Origin: Asterella californica
Lineage: Eukaryota; Streptophyta; Marchantiopsida; Marchantiales; Aytoniaceae
Reading direction: 5' to 3'
Assembly (NCBI GenBank): GCA_036924285.1
Contig: JAYKYS010000010.1
Coordinates: 10,639,001 to 10,703,000 of the forward strand
Length of the DNA: 64,000 nt
The translations under genes and the position numbers were made by a program. Within the stretch, counting starts at the first letter, position 1; each line of letters starts with the position of its first letter. This document shows positions 24,060 to 34,862 of this stretch, piece after piece. The notes beneath the pieces were generated by a model that was not told the origin of the DNA, made no database searches, and worked only from the letters and a program-made list of their open reading frames with translations.

Positions 24060-24530
24060 CTTAGTACTATGGTGGTCGTCGTACCACTCCTCTAAGATTG
24101 TGCGAAAAGATCTCCTATTATCTTAAACAAGTCCATAAATATTTACACGCATTCTTAGAAGACACCAAGAGCTATTGGTCTAGTGGAAAAGCCAAAGCTA
24201 AGATGGAATAGTTAAGCACATTCTTCAGAAATAGTGTTGGGATGGGTGACCTGACTTACTCACTCCCACACCACTGAAATTAGATTTAGCTTTCGCACGC
24301 CAACAAGCTGACTTGTTGGCTCAGCTCGGCTCGGCTCGATTCGGCTCACCTCCGCCTCTGCCTCCGCATTCACGCACCTTTGCTCCTCAGAGTCTCTAAA
24401 CCTCTCTTAACGCGCGCTCCACACAGCAACACTCTTGCTCACTCTTCGCTCTCCTTGAACGATGTGCATCCGTACTAACCACTACGCACTCGATCAACCT
24501 AGCCGTGGTGTTAAACTGACATGATATAAT
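24060..24530 (-). repeat. LTR/leader copy 3, inverted
   Basis: Reverse complement of 15095-15480: it shares the Pro/Leu-codon-like repetitive CGGCTC stretch, GGTGACCTGACTTACTCACT and the AGTTAAGCACATTCTTC block. It closes the cluster on the right in opposite orientation to the copy on the left. Confidence 0.65.
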
Positions 24531-25204
24531 AATACTTTGTTATTGTAAATTTATAGTCACATTATTGAACAAAAAATATATATAATGTGATTGTATGTAT
24601 ATAATCATCTCAATGGATGTATGTGTGGTGAAGTAACTTATTCCCAACCGTAGCATTCGCAAGCTTATGACAAAAATCTGGTTTCCATAAGCCGGGTGTA
24701 GCTCGTCTCCAAGACGGTCAGATTATCAGTACGGCACAGTCTCTACCCGCTTCTAAGTATCTGACTAGGTGTATGTGTGGTGAAGCACCTTGTTCCCAAC
24801 CGTAACATTCGCACGTTTATTACAAAAATCTGACTTCAATAAACTGGACATAGATACAACTTAATTCAATTGAATAGATTTTAAAACAGCGACCAAAGAT
24901 CTTAATATAGCAACTTTAGAACGCAAACATGAATTAAAATGAATATGCATCCCAAGTTCACGTGTACGAGAAAATATGTGTCATAATAGAGTAAATTAGT
25001 GGAGGCGTGATTTACCATAATCCATAGCGCATGAAGAAGTGCTTCCAAAACTACAAGACCAGGAGGCTGAAACCGAATGGACATTCATTTGATGTGCATT
25101 AATTTACTACCTAACTTTTCTTGATGAAAAAGTTAAGTAACAAATCAATGAGAGTGCCATCTCTCCCATCTAGGAAGAAGATGAATACGCATACTCATCA
25201 TGAC

Positions 25205-25241
25205 ATTCAAAATTCAACTCTAAATGAGTTGAATTTTGAAT
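25205..25241. repeat. perfect 16-bp hairpin
   Basis: ATTCAAAATTCAACTC (25205-25220) and its reverse complement (25226-25241) around TAAAT. There is no T-run or neighbouring gene to suggest a terminator. Confidence 0.75.
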
Positions 25242-25590
25242 TGTGTCTAGATTTGATCTCTCACCACTACGCTAAAGTAACTTGTTGACAAACTTACCAG
25301 TCAAATACATTGATAAGTCTTGTCTGTGATTTTGCCTTGCCTGACTCTCTCACATGCGTTAGCCATATACACCGCAGGTGCTTAAAACAGCAACATGTAG
25401 TTGTTTCCGGTTTAGATCAACGGATGATATGCTAAGCATGATATGCGTCATCAATCTGACCGCAGATTCATTCGTGTTGTGCGTAAGGCTAAAGCGAAGT
25501 TCACATGTTTGTCTTGCTTCGCTCGTTCCAATAGCTTCATTAATACTTAATGAAGGAAAATCAACCTCAAACAACGACTAAACATGCCAC

Positions 25591-25633
25591 ATTTATATTG
25601 GTAAATTTTCAATGAAAATTTACCAATATAAAT
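25591..25633. repeat. perfect 20-bp hairpin with 3-nt loop
   Basis: ATTTATATTGGTAAATTTTC (25591-25610) is followed by AAT and the exact reverse complement (25614-25633). It may be a fold-back or cruciform-forming remnant. No flanking duplication was seen. Confidence 0.8.
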
Positions 25634-26695
25634 TCTTGGCCATAGTAGATCTTTTCTTTTTACTTTCACAGTCAAACCTCGTTATAGTCACATCTGATTT
25701 TGTCACCATTGCGTATAGTCTCATTTTTTGTGGGAAGGATCATTGTTTTTAAAATTTATCTCATGATAGTCATTATCACACAATATATAAGCACATTTCC
25801 ACAAAATAAATACGGAGACATGTGATTATAATGAAATAAATTCTAGTATTTTTACATAAAAATTTCTCGCATGAATACTTTCTTTTGTTTTGCTTTCCTT
25901 CGTAGAGATTGTTACCAGTTGTTCATGAAACACTAGAAAAGGTTGACATTTTGCATAAGTTTTACCTTAACTCTTTTTTCTAGTCACATTTGTAATTTTC
26001 CTGGGCACTTTTAATGTCTATGTACTCTGAATGTCTCTTCGAACAACTATAGATAACGAACAGCTTTATTCATACATATTGCGCGACATCCCCATTATAA
26101 CTTAAACCCCCTCTTTGTATAAAATGTACTTAATGGAGATATTCCTCTTATATTCTTAGTTTGAATTCAAAATTCCTCTTCAGAAAAAGAGTTTTCTTCT
26201 GAAAAAAACCTCAAATCTTAGATTTTTTATTTTTGATATTTTTAGACGAAAATTAAATTATGTTAAAATGATAGCACTTCTCAATTGCTTTCTAATGCTA
26301 TTTTTCACACCAGATTTTGGAAACCAGATAAAAACAGTATTCACAGCCGCAAAACGTTCTGGGTAACCCAGAGGAGCGCATTTCTTGACCACGGTCACGG
26401 AGAAGTGAAGGGTCTGGATAACCCAAACCCTAAGTATCAAGAGCGGAGGTTTAATGGAAGAGACTTGACGCTTAAGAGTAGTAGTAAAGCTGCAAAAACA
26501 GCAAATTTAAAGCGATTCTGAAAGCATTGATGCTTTAGACGGAAACCAACCCAAGCGACTCTCAATACCCTCCCACAAGAAATTCGTAACCCAAACTCTC
26601 CTGATGAGTTCTCCAAATTGTCTCTCTCTCTCTCACTAACTCGCCTATTTGTCTTCTTCGAGCAGTTGACATGATTCTAGCTTCTCTTCTTGTTA

Positions 26696-27104
26696 GGGCC
26701 TCTACCCACTTGATACTTTAATTCGTTAAGTGCACAATGCAGAACCTTACTTATGTCAACGGCTAAACTAAATTATTTTTTAAAATCCATGAATTTTATA
26801 TATTGTCTTTCAATTGCATGATCGCAGTCTCCAACATAATTTACTGAGGTGAATGATTCTTTTAGAATCTAGAACCGTTAAATAAATCATTTTACAATAT
26901 ATTCTGTATTCACTAATAGAGATATGAAATGTGAAAAGAAAAGACAAATGTACATGCGAAATATGCAGATGGGTACCCCAAGAGGTACATCCAGCCCAAA
27001 GATGTAGAATGTAAGTAATGGTCAAGTAGATAAGCGGCTATTATTACCATACCTCAACTTCGGATGATTCTAAGCAAAATAGAGTACTAAGTGGGTAGAG
27101 GCCT
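26696..27104. mobile_element. Tourist-like (PIF/Harbinger) MITE, TSD TTA
   Basis: A 409-bp unit whose ends are inverted repeats: left GGGCCTCTACCCACTT, right (reversed) AGGCCTCTACCCACTT, with weaker pairing beyond (about 20 of 26). It is flanked by TTA at 26693-26695 and 27105-27107. The GG(G/C)C start and 3-bp TTA duplication are the hallmarks of Tourist MITEs. No transposase is encoded, so it would depend on a PIF/Harbinger transposase elsewhere. Confidence 0.75.
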
Positions 27105-27107
27105 TTA

Positions 27108-27611
27108 TATTCTCTGTTTTCTTCTCTCTCACAGCCGTCAACCGTCTGTCTCTCTCCCGTGCAGGCACGGCTCTATGTTCGAAAAGCTTACGACACGCAA
27201 TCTCTCTCTCTCTCTTGCTGTTTCTTTTGCTTGCACGTGCACAAATAGTCTAGAAATGTTAGTGTTTGTGCAGACCGACAACGTCTCAAGAAGGATTTGA
27301 GCTCTCGTGCTTCTTTCATGTGGAAAGATGGACTCTTGGATCGACATTCTTTCATGTAACGGCTGGTAAGGTCCATGGAAGTAGTTGACTCCGTTACCTC
27401 ACCTCGAGATCGAGAGAGCGAGAGATGAGAATCATGAGATTCGACCGAAAGAGCATAAAAGGTAAGAAAACGAAGAAAAACAAAAGAATTCCTAGTCTCG
27501 TCTTTGCTGTCTGGCTGTCCATCAAGACGAGCTTTGCTATGTGCAAACAACTTCTCAGTTTCATAGTATGAGGAAGAGATCATATTCTATGTGATTCTCA
27601 AAGTTACACTA
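27108..27611. other. spacer, nothing recognised
   Basis: TC-rich runs near 27200 and frames up to 131 codons on the minus strand (27188-27583). These overlap plus-strand frames and are rich in the low-complexity repeat, so they are not accepted as genes. Confidence 0.4.
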
Positions 27612-27619
27612 TCTATGTA

Positions 27620-27836
27620 CAGTGTTCGGGAAGGTTTCTGTCGAAAATCGGTAAATTTCCGGTGGATGGAAGGGAAATTTCAGAAATCTTTAATTTTCGC
27701 CGGAAATTTTGTCTAGTTTCCACTAAAATCTCAACTTTTTCTCTCAGAAATTTTCCGGCAGATTTGGGTAAAGACCGGTAATGTCGATTTTGAACCGGAA
27801 ATGACACAACGTAACGCCGGTACTCCCCGAACATTG
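27620..27836. mobile_element. hAT-type MITE with 8-bp TSD TCTATGTA
   Basis: A 217-bp unit with inverted ends CAGTGTTCGGGAAG and (reversed) CAATGTTCGGGGAG. It is flanked by a perfect 8-bp duplication TCTATGTA (27612-27619 and 27837-27844). CA(G/A)TG ends and 8-bp duplications define the hAT superfamily. The interior is made of CCGGAAAT/ATTTCCGG-type motifs and has no coding capacity, so it is non-autonomous. Confidence 0.9.
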
Positions 27837-27844
27837 TCTATGTA

Positions 27845-28154
27845 GTGTTTGACCTTGACTGCAATCCGAGCCATCGTAATAGTTGTCTGCGTAGGTAACA
27901 ACCACAGGAACGGGTGTAGTAAAGTATGAAAACGTCTACATAAGGATCTAGATAAAGTTTTAGTAGATAAGATGTATACCAAAAGTATTTTCCCGTAACG
28001 TGTGTGAACGGGTGTGGAACAACCCGTGAAGGACTAAGGACTGTGTAGCAATTGCGAGCGTGAAACGCATAAAAGATTCTCTATTTTATTCAATTCTAGT
28101 TCTTTTTTCGAGAGAATCTCTTCTTTTCGTATCGCAATAATAAACTGTGGACAT
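27845..28154. other. short spacer, nothing recognised
   Basis: Unique sequence between the hAT MITE and the copia element, with no open frame of note. Confidence 0.5.
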
Positions 28155-28159
28155 TATTT

Positions 28160-28417
28160 TGTAGGAAACTAAGGCAACTTATTCTAAGACACTTAGCTGG
28201 AAAGCGTACACTGAATGTGTGTGAGAGAGAGAGAACGAGAGAGAGCTGAATAGTCCAAGCCAAAGACAATCTCTGATGAAATGAAATAATAATGGGTAGA
28301 CCAAGTGGGTCTCCCTAATATACAAAGAGAGGGGCAAAGGGTCGAGGGGTGTCTTCCCTTACGTCTCTTCACGATATCTAGTTCAAGGATAGTTACTGTT
28401 CACACAATATTCTATCA
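28160..28417 (-). repeat. copia 3' LTR
   Basis: 258 bp. It ends on the plus strand in CACACAATATTCTATCA. It pairs with 62066-62323, with roughly 18 differences, which marks this as the oldest dated insertion of the nest. Confidence 0.9.
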
Positions 28418-28423
28418 CTCCAC

Positions 28424-30656
28424 TCAGTGACTAGTCCTTAACAATCTGAGTTTGGGTAATAAGTATTCTACTTTAGGAGCTGGTAAACTCTTAGTAAGAA
28501 TATCAGCTGTCATATCAGCTGTTGGGCAGTACTGAACTAATACTGTTTTGAGAGTGACTTGATTCTTTATGAAGTGATATCGGATATCTATGTGCTTTGT
28601 CCTATCATGAAATTTAGTTGTGTCAACAAGGACAATAGCACTTTGGTTATCACAAAATAAGGTTGTTGGCTGTTCATCCTTCAGTCTAGTATATGTGAGT
28701 AGTTGTCGTAGCCAAATTACTTCTGAAGAACATGTACTTAACGCTACGTACTCAGCTTTCGTACTTGACAATGCCACAGATTGCTATCGCTTGGATGACC
28801 AGCTAATTGCTCCTTGACTAAAAATGAAACAATTTCCAGAAGTGAAACGACATGATTCGACATCACCTCCCCAGTCAACATCGCAATAACCGAAAAGGGA
28901 GCGTGGATTAGGAGAGTACATGTACTCAAGATGATAGTCCAAAGTACATTTGATGTATCTGAAAGCTCTCTCCATTGCAGTGTTGTGAGCTGGACCAGGA
29001 CTTGTCATATGATGAGATAATGACTACATACATCTGTCCAGTTGATGGATCCGGCTGCACTTTGATATGGATAGTTGGTGCATAGAGCTGTCTCCTCCTC
29101 ATTGGTGGGAGGATCATGAGCAGGAAGTTTCTCACTTGGTGTCATGGGAGTACTGACAAGCTTACAGTTCTCCATACCAAATTGGAATAGCTTTTGGGTG
29201 AGGTATAGAGATTGACTGAGTCTTATTCATCCTATTGACATGTCCATATTTATCTCTATGCTCAAACAATGATGTACTTCTCCAGTGTCGCTCATCTGGA
29301 ATCAAGAACTGAGTTGTTTTTTTATTTTGATCATCAACTCCATGCTACTGCTTGCTATGATGGTATCGTCAACATACAGGGCCAAAATCATGAACTGGTT
29401 GCCTTGATGTAAGTAGTAAACATTCCCATCGATTATTAGATATCATTCTCGTGAGGACTGTTTTAATCCGTATAGTGTGCGTAGTAACTTGCACACTTGT
29501 CTTTTTATCGAGGCAGTGACTCCTTCCGGAACATTCATGTATATCTCCTCGTTGAGTGTTGCATTCAGGAAAGTTGTCTTAACGTCCGTCTGGTACACAT
29601 GTAAATTATACTGTGCAGATATAGTCAGAATCAGACGTACCAATTGAACTCTTACCACTGGGAAAAAGATGTCGGTGTAGTCGACGCCGTAGATTTGGTT
29701 GAAGCCACGAGCCACCAAACGTGCTTTGTATCGGGAGATAGAACCATCGGAGTTCAACTTTAGCTTAAACGTCTACTTGTTAGTGATGAGACGTCTGTCA
29801 TGTGGTAGGTCAGTGAACATCCATGTTCTGTTAGCTTGATGCGTTTCTAGTTCCTCATGTATGGCTTTCTCCACCACTGTTCTGCATTGGGGGGAAGAAA
29901 GTGCATCTCTATAGGACACAGTCTCCATGAGGATTGGTGAGAGTGTCACCATTAATGCGCTCTTTTGTTTCCTCGGCTTTCTTGGTTTTGAAGGAGCAAA
30001 GGGGTTTTTCTAACCTTCAACATGGTCACGCCTTGGAGACATTAATTGTCTTGTTGATCGTCTCAACACTGGAGGAACGGGAATACTTGTGGATGAAGGA
30101 ATCTCCTCTTGTGAGGAGAAAAATTCTTCGTGAGGAGATTCAGTTGATGAAGTCTCAGGGAGTTGGATCTCCTACGGTGGCCAACGTTGCTGGATGCTTG
30201 GTGATGTCCTCCTGAGGTAGAGATGGTACTGATTTATGTTTTCAGCTACTGGGGATTGATCACGGTGATGGCTTGTCGGTGACGTTGGAGATCGAGGCGT
30301 TGTCAATACAGTAGGTCGACTGTTCTTGTTCAATTGTGAGCTGGATGAACTCGTAATCAGAGTTGGTGTTGGCGCGTCTCCTCCATCACCTCCTCCTCCT
30401 TTGGAATTGGACGGTATGACAGGATGGACGAGCTTACCAGTGATAGGAGGAATAAGAGGCAGCGCGGAAGAGAGAGGGGGCTGAGCTCCCACTGAAATTA
30501 GAGTGGGAGCTTGTGCAAAAGGTACAGGGTGATTGTTATAGAACTCAAAGCTGTTCTGTTCAAAATTCTTCTGTTAGGATAGAATTGTCGGGAGGCACAG
30601 ATGAGAGTACATGAAGAAAAGGAGATTTGTCAAAGATGACGTCTCGTGAAGTGAAA
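28424..30656 (-). pseudogene. copia pol remnant: reverse transcriptase and RNase H
   Basis: Reading leftward from 30656, a Ser/Pro-rich linker of the type found after copia integrase leads into RT: YKARLVARGFNQIYGVDYTD (29757 onward), HVYQTDVKTTFLNATL (catalytic Asp region), LLRTLYGLKQ, and the YVDD motif at 29376-29365. RNase H follows at 28777-28424 with STKAEYVALSTCSSEVIWLR and CDNQSAIVL, and ends near TADILTKSLP. At least four frame changes and stops make it inactive. Integrase, expected upstream, is absent, and the sequence stops at the gypsy LTR at 30661. Confidence 0.85.
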
Positions 30657-30660
30657 ACGT

Positions 30661-32029
30661 TGTCGCGCTACTTGGCAGCTACATGTTACATTTCTACTCC
30701 GACACTTGAGTTTAGTAGTTATAGAAGTTAGCTCATATTACTTCTAGTCGTTTATGATATGTTTGACATCTTTGCATACGGTGTTAACACTATTTTGAGT
30801 CCTAGTAGGCTGATAATATGCTAGTTATCTTGTTCAAGCATTGTGCGCTTGTGCAAGTGACTTCTTACTTGTCTATGATATTCAATGTACATAACTTAGA
30901 TTTACCATGTTGATAAGGTTTAAGCTCATGGGTTGTACTTATGTGTTGCCCATGCACGCTTTTTAGCTGGTTTAAGTTTACTTTCAGGACTGCGTGTCAT
31001 TTTAGGTAGTTTAAGATTTACGTTGGCACTTTAAGAAACTTTGACGTGGTAGCCTATGAGTGGAATTAAGTTACCACATGGTTTAAGGCACAAAAGGACA
31101 ACCAAGTGGAGCTATGAACTCCTATTGGTCCATTTTTGTCTTTTGTAAAACTCTAAATTTAGAAATAGAGGTCTAAAGGAGAGTTCGAGCATTTGGTGAG
31201 GACACTGCAAAATCTGAGAACAGAGGAAGGTAGAGCTCGTCGTGCCAGTCACTGTCGGTGAAATTCTTGATCGATTTGGAGCAATAAAGAAGAAGTTATG
31301 CCAAACTGAAGTTCAGATTGAGTTGAAACTGCGTCACTTTTGTTGATTTTGGGGTTTTGAGTGTCAATTTCAGCAGAAAAGAGATAATCGCTTCAAACTT
31401 GAGTGGTTGAGTTCACTATCAGCTGGGCTACGACTATCTAAAAAGTTTCATGTCATTTGAGTGATTGAGTAATTCAAGGCGACCGTTGAAGCAGAGGGGG
31501 TCTGAAAAGCTCTCAATGTAGAGCAGCAACTTCAGAGAACGAGATCTGGAGAACTGTGTACAATCAGGAGGCCCAACTTCACAAGGGTATTCAGCATCTT
31601 GTAGGATCCAAATTCTATAAGAATCTTCGAAAGTGATCGAGCCAATTTTTTGTTCTAGGTCGAAATAGCCATCTGGGTGTCAGAAATTGTCGTAATTTCC
31701 TCAAGATGTTTCTATCCATATCTCAGTGCTAGAATTCGATCTCAAGCTGAAACTTCGTGTGTATGCTCAGTAGGGCCTCTTTTACATGTAGGAGAGTTTT
31801 AGAAGTCAGAACCATCATACTTTTCCTCACCTTGAGTGTTAAAGTTCACCGCTTGATCTTATTACTACTAGTTAGAGCTGAATTTCGCTTTTTGAACATA
31901 TTAGAGGATCCTAAACACATATGTGAGTGCTTATAGCGCCCTGTTGTAACCTGAAAGACCTACCTCTTGAGTAAACAACCACAGTTAGAAGCTCAGCGCT
32001 TTCCTAGGTAGACGGATCACACTCCGACA
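30661..32029 (+). repeat. 5' LTR of gypsy alpha element
   Basis: 1369 bp from TGTCGCGCTACTTGG to CACTCCGACA. It is collinear with solo LTRs A and B and keeps the 90-bp block that A lacks. Confidence 0.9.
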
Positions 32030-32039
32030 TATTCTCTTT

Positions 32040-32057
32040 TGGTGAACTCGATGTGAA
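32040..32057 (+). other. primer binding site, Trp tRNA type
   Basis: TGGTGAACTCGATGTGAA lies 10 nt after the LTR. From memory, the 3' end of plant Trp tRNA is TTCACGTCGGGTTCACCA, which would match 16 of 18 positions. The same site with one change fewer is used by the young element at 47321-47338. Confidence 0.65.
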
Positions 32058-32442
32058 AACCTAGGGTGGGAGTTTTCTTGAGAGTGTTACAGGATCAGAT
32101 ATCATGACCAACCAAGATTCAGAGAGGGTGACCAAGAGAACGTTCTTGGAGTGGGTGGTTAAGCGTAACAAGGGTTTGTCTGTAAATGAGTTGTTAAGGG
32201 AGTTTGATCATCAGTATGCTCAACTTTCTAGGACAAAGAAGCTTACACTAGAGGTGGAGAAGACTGAGCTTTTCTTACAAGCAGTGGACGTGACTATTCA
32301 GCAGAAGCTTGAGTTGTTGTTCGAAGACAAGAGTGAGGAGAGAGGATTGAAGACTGATTGGAAGGAGGTTGAAGAGGTTGTCTCTTTGCTGACCAAGAGA
32401 CAAAGAAGAAGGGACAAGGTGGTGGTAAGTGAAGTAGCACGT

Positions 32443-34200
32443 TGTCGAGGCGAGAGTTTCCTGGGAAGGGCGAACCTTCTAGCTGTGATACGATCGTGAA
32501 GAGGAGGGCGAAAACAACACACGAAATACGGATCGCAAGAAACCACACCACCACGTTCTCGATCTGGCCAAGATAAAACACACGGCGTGCAAGTAGATCT
32601 TCAACTCCAGGTCATGCAGATTGCAAAGATAACGCTCAGTAACTCTGAATATCAGAAAACTGCTCCTGTGAAGCACCAGCGCGTTCACCTAGAAGCTTCC
32701 CGTCTTCTTTTCAGAAAAGATGTGCGTACAAGTTGTAGGTCTCCTATCTACTCGATTCTGCTCTCTACTCTCAATCCCTCGATATCAAAACTCTTATCAG
32801 ACAGAAGTTCCCTTCGGACGTAACCTCTGTGTAAATCTTCTCCTCAGCTCTATTGTTTCTCTACTCGATAGCTTCCGCACGGTAAATTCTACTCTGCTCG
32901 ATGATCGACAATCTGCGATAATGCGATAATTCACAATGCCATCAGAATTCTCTCTCTCCGGAGTACACCCCTCTGGGTTTTCCTCCATCCTACGCATCCT
33001 TCACTGTCACCTGGCAGAGGTAAAAGATACCCTAAACAGATGACAGCAGAAAATTAAATCACTGGTAAAAAATCTACACGTAAGAAGACTATTTCACTAA
33101 GCTTCGTAGATTCATCTGTACGGACGGCCACCGTCTCGGCTGAACAGTCAGCATCTGACACCTCCACTTGAAGTAACTCCGCCACGGCTACCTCTGGCCA
33201 CCGGAATCACCTCGTTCTGACACGTGGAGCCCGAGTTATCATCATTGTCGTTTTCCGGCCCCCTTAAACTTCGAAGTGCCGTAAGTATTGCCTCAAGTAT
33301 CAGTTTCACTTGATTTTTCGACCCAAGTGAATAATATTTCGAACTCTACATTTTTCTACAAAAGAATTGGTACCTACATTTTTCTACAAAAGAATTGGTA
33401 CCGACTTGGAGTATCTTTGATGCCATCTCGCTACCCCAGGACTTAGAGGGCCGCAACCGAATTCGTACTAATTACCCCGCCAACCCGAAGGTGAGAGGTC
33501 CATTTCGAAACCCGGTGGTAATCTCCCTCTAGCATCCACACTAGGTGACTGCACTAGTGCAGGAGTAGACGGAGGCGTCCCGCATTCACGGTACGTTTAA
33601 GGGACATCTAGTGTCCCGCCCCTAGGCAACTTGGTGCCCCTCATATTCCCCCGAAGGGGCCAGCCTACTCCAAGCCGGTTGTGAGTCTGAAGGGATTTGA
33701 TCCGGAGACCTCCTCCCTGCAAGTTTCTCAGCTACACCACGGAAGCTGATCTCACAACTGGTTTTGAAGACCAGTTTCTAAGCTAATATGCTAGAAAGCT
33801 GTGGTATTTCATCTTTCCTTTGCTAACACGAAGTGCCATAACTTTCTCTAAACATGCTCTTTTTGTACATTTCAAATTTTAAACAAATACTACATACCAT
33901 AATCTACATGAGAAAAATCTAAAAAGTATTTTTCGAACTCACTCTGATTTATGGTAAATTTCCCGGTATCAGAAATCTTGTAGAATAACTCCAAGTAACT
34001 TTTCGTCTGCAACTCCGTTTGCAACTTTTGAACATACCACGGTGATCAGCGCGACGAGACCTACGCCGTGGTGTTTTCAGATTTTTGAATGCTCACTTCC
34101 TCCAAAATCGGCTTCTCTGAGGTTTTATCTTCACTTAAAGAGACTAACTTCAAACTGAGAGGTGAATTATTCACTATGTGGAATAATTCACATCACGACA
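32443..34200 (-). mobile_element. solo LTR, gypsy family beta, TSD ACGT
   Basis: On the minus strand it starts TGTCGTGATGTGAATTATT and ends CTCTCGCCTCGACA. It is flanked by ACGT (32439-32442 and 34201-34204) and interrupts a gag frame. Its ends match the LTRs at 35952 and 59360-60518. Its extra length (1758 against about 1160 bp) is partly explained by a SINE-like block inside. Confidence 0.9.
33330..33762 (-). mobile_element. tRNA-derived SINE candidate
   Basis: On the minus strand an A-box-like TAGCTGAGAAACTTG (33734-33720) is followed by a B-box-like GGATCAAATCC (33703-33693), the pol III promoter arrangement of tRNA-type SINEs. The next about 300 bp are GC-richer than the LTR around it. 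The 3' end has two tandem copies of a 28-bp unit ending in ATGTAGGTACC-type sequence (33341-33397). No clear flanking duplication was found, and the limits are approximate. It could also be an unrelated insertion with chance box matches. Confidence 0.45.
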
Positions 34201-34518
34201 ACGTCTGATAATTCCTGTCAAGCAGTTGCCTACTAAGCCCGCTCTGGTAATTGCTAGAGAGGAAGACTCACCATTTGATGAATTGATTAAGAGTATGAAG
34301 GAGCTTAAGCTTAAGCTCACTAGGTTAGAAGAGAAGGAGCAGAATGTACAACCTGCTATGCAGAGACCTCAGATGAGGGAAGGCTTTGTTCATCGTTGTA
34401 TATGGTGCGATAGCCTAGACCATGTAAGAAGAGATTGTGGATCAAACTGTCGGAAGATGAGGAGGATGAGATTGCTGGTTACTGCTCTCAAGTATCAGAG
34501 GGGAGATCGTATTAGCAC

Positions 34519-34747
34519 GTGAGATTTGAAGATGATGTGGAAGCATCGCAGAAGAGCCATTACTCTCACAACCATTGGGCAAGAGCAACCACAGAGACCT
34601 TAGTGAAGTTGGGAGATATGGAAGAACCTGTGGTGGCATTGATTGATCACAGCTCAAAGATTAATCTAATGTCTAAAGAGCTATACAAGTGTGGGAGGTG
34701 ATCCATAGACAACGACCATGGATGGCTTATCCGTGCTGTCAACAACC
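34519..34747 (+). pseudogene. retropepsin fragment of gypsy alpha
   Basis: Reads HYSHNHWARATTETLV then ALIDHSSKINLMSKELYK. The active-site triad that is D-H-G in the sister elements is D-H-S here. A TGA replaces Trp before IDNDHGWLIRA. The frame ends at RAVNN, the breakpoint with the antisense gag start of the next element. Confidence 0.7.
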
Positions 34748-34862
34748 AGCTCCAGCCTCAGAAGCAGCAGCAGTAGCTCCGCTCTTGCGATCATCTCTTC
34801 TTTGTATCAGAATCTCAACCTCCGCGATCAATCACCCCAAGAGCTCTCAGTGAAGCACCAAT

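Larger units (their letters stand above)
14550..24530. mobile_element. scrambled Ty3/gypsy cluster (family delta) with copies on both strands
   Basis: Pieces of one decayed gypsy family lie in mixed orientation: leader, gag and RT on the plus strand (about 15040-18180), integrase and RNase H on the minus strand (about 18465-20140), then leader, gag and a bit of integrase again on plus (20211-21717), integrase on minus (21718-22000) and gag/leader on minus (22018-24530). The three leader copies share GTGCTTAACTATT and its surroundings. All coding parts carry stops and frameshifts. A head-to-head pile of several insertions or repeated inversion would both explain it. Confidence 0.75.
24531..26692. 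other. spacer with duplications and fold-back sequences, no gene
   Basis: Holds a tandem duplication with a period of about 154 bp (24615-24850, marker GTATGTGTGGTGAAG), two perfect hairpins (listed separately), a hairpin related to the one at 10993 (about 25105-25146), and a CAGTCAAACCTCGTTATAGTCAC sequence at 25668 that also occurs at 14547. Frames up to 78 codons have no family motif. Confidence 0.5.
32104..34480 (+). pseudogene. gag pseudogene of gypsy alpha, split by a solo LTR
   Basis: The first part (32104-32442) carries SERVTKRTFLEWVVK and LTLEVEKTELFLQA, collinear with residues 140-240 of the intact gag at 44857-47265. The N-terminal third is missing. After the solo LTR and one ACGT copy, gag resumes at 34205 and reaches a zinc knuckle CIWCDSLDHVRRDC (34397-34438; C-X2-C-X4-H-X4-C intact). 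The roughly 270-residue spacer that follows the knuckle in the intact homologue has been deleted, so protease sequence begins almost at once. Confidence 0.75.
30661..34750 (+). mobile_element. Ty3/gypsy element, family alpha, 5' part only
   Basis: It has a complete 5' LTR (30661-32029), a Trp-tRNA-type primer site, gag with zinc knuckle, and the start of protease. It ends abruptly at about 34750 where antisense sequence of another gypsy element begins. RT, integrase and 3' LTR are missing. The left flank is ACGT (30657-30660). It is split by a solo LTR at 32443-34200. Confidence 0.85.

Noticed and set aside
27188..27583. 131-codon minus-strand frame
   Set aside because: Overlaps plus-strand frames and a TC-rich repeat, no motif.
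33690..33760. tRNA gene on the minus strand
   Set aside because: A and B boxes are present but the arms do not fold into a cloverleaf with a clear anticodon stem; a SINE head fits better.
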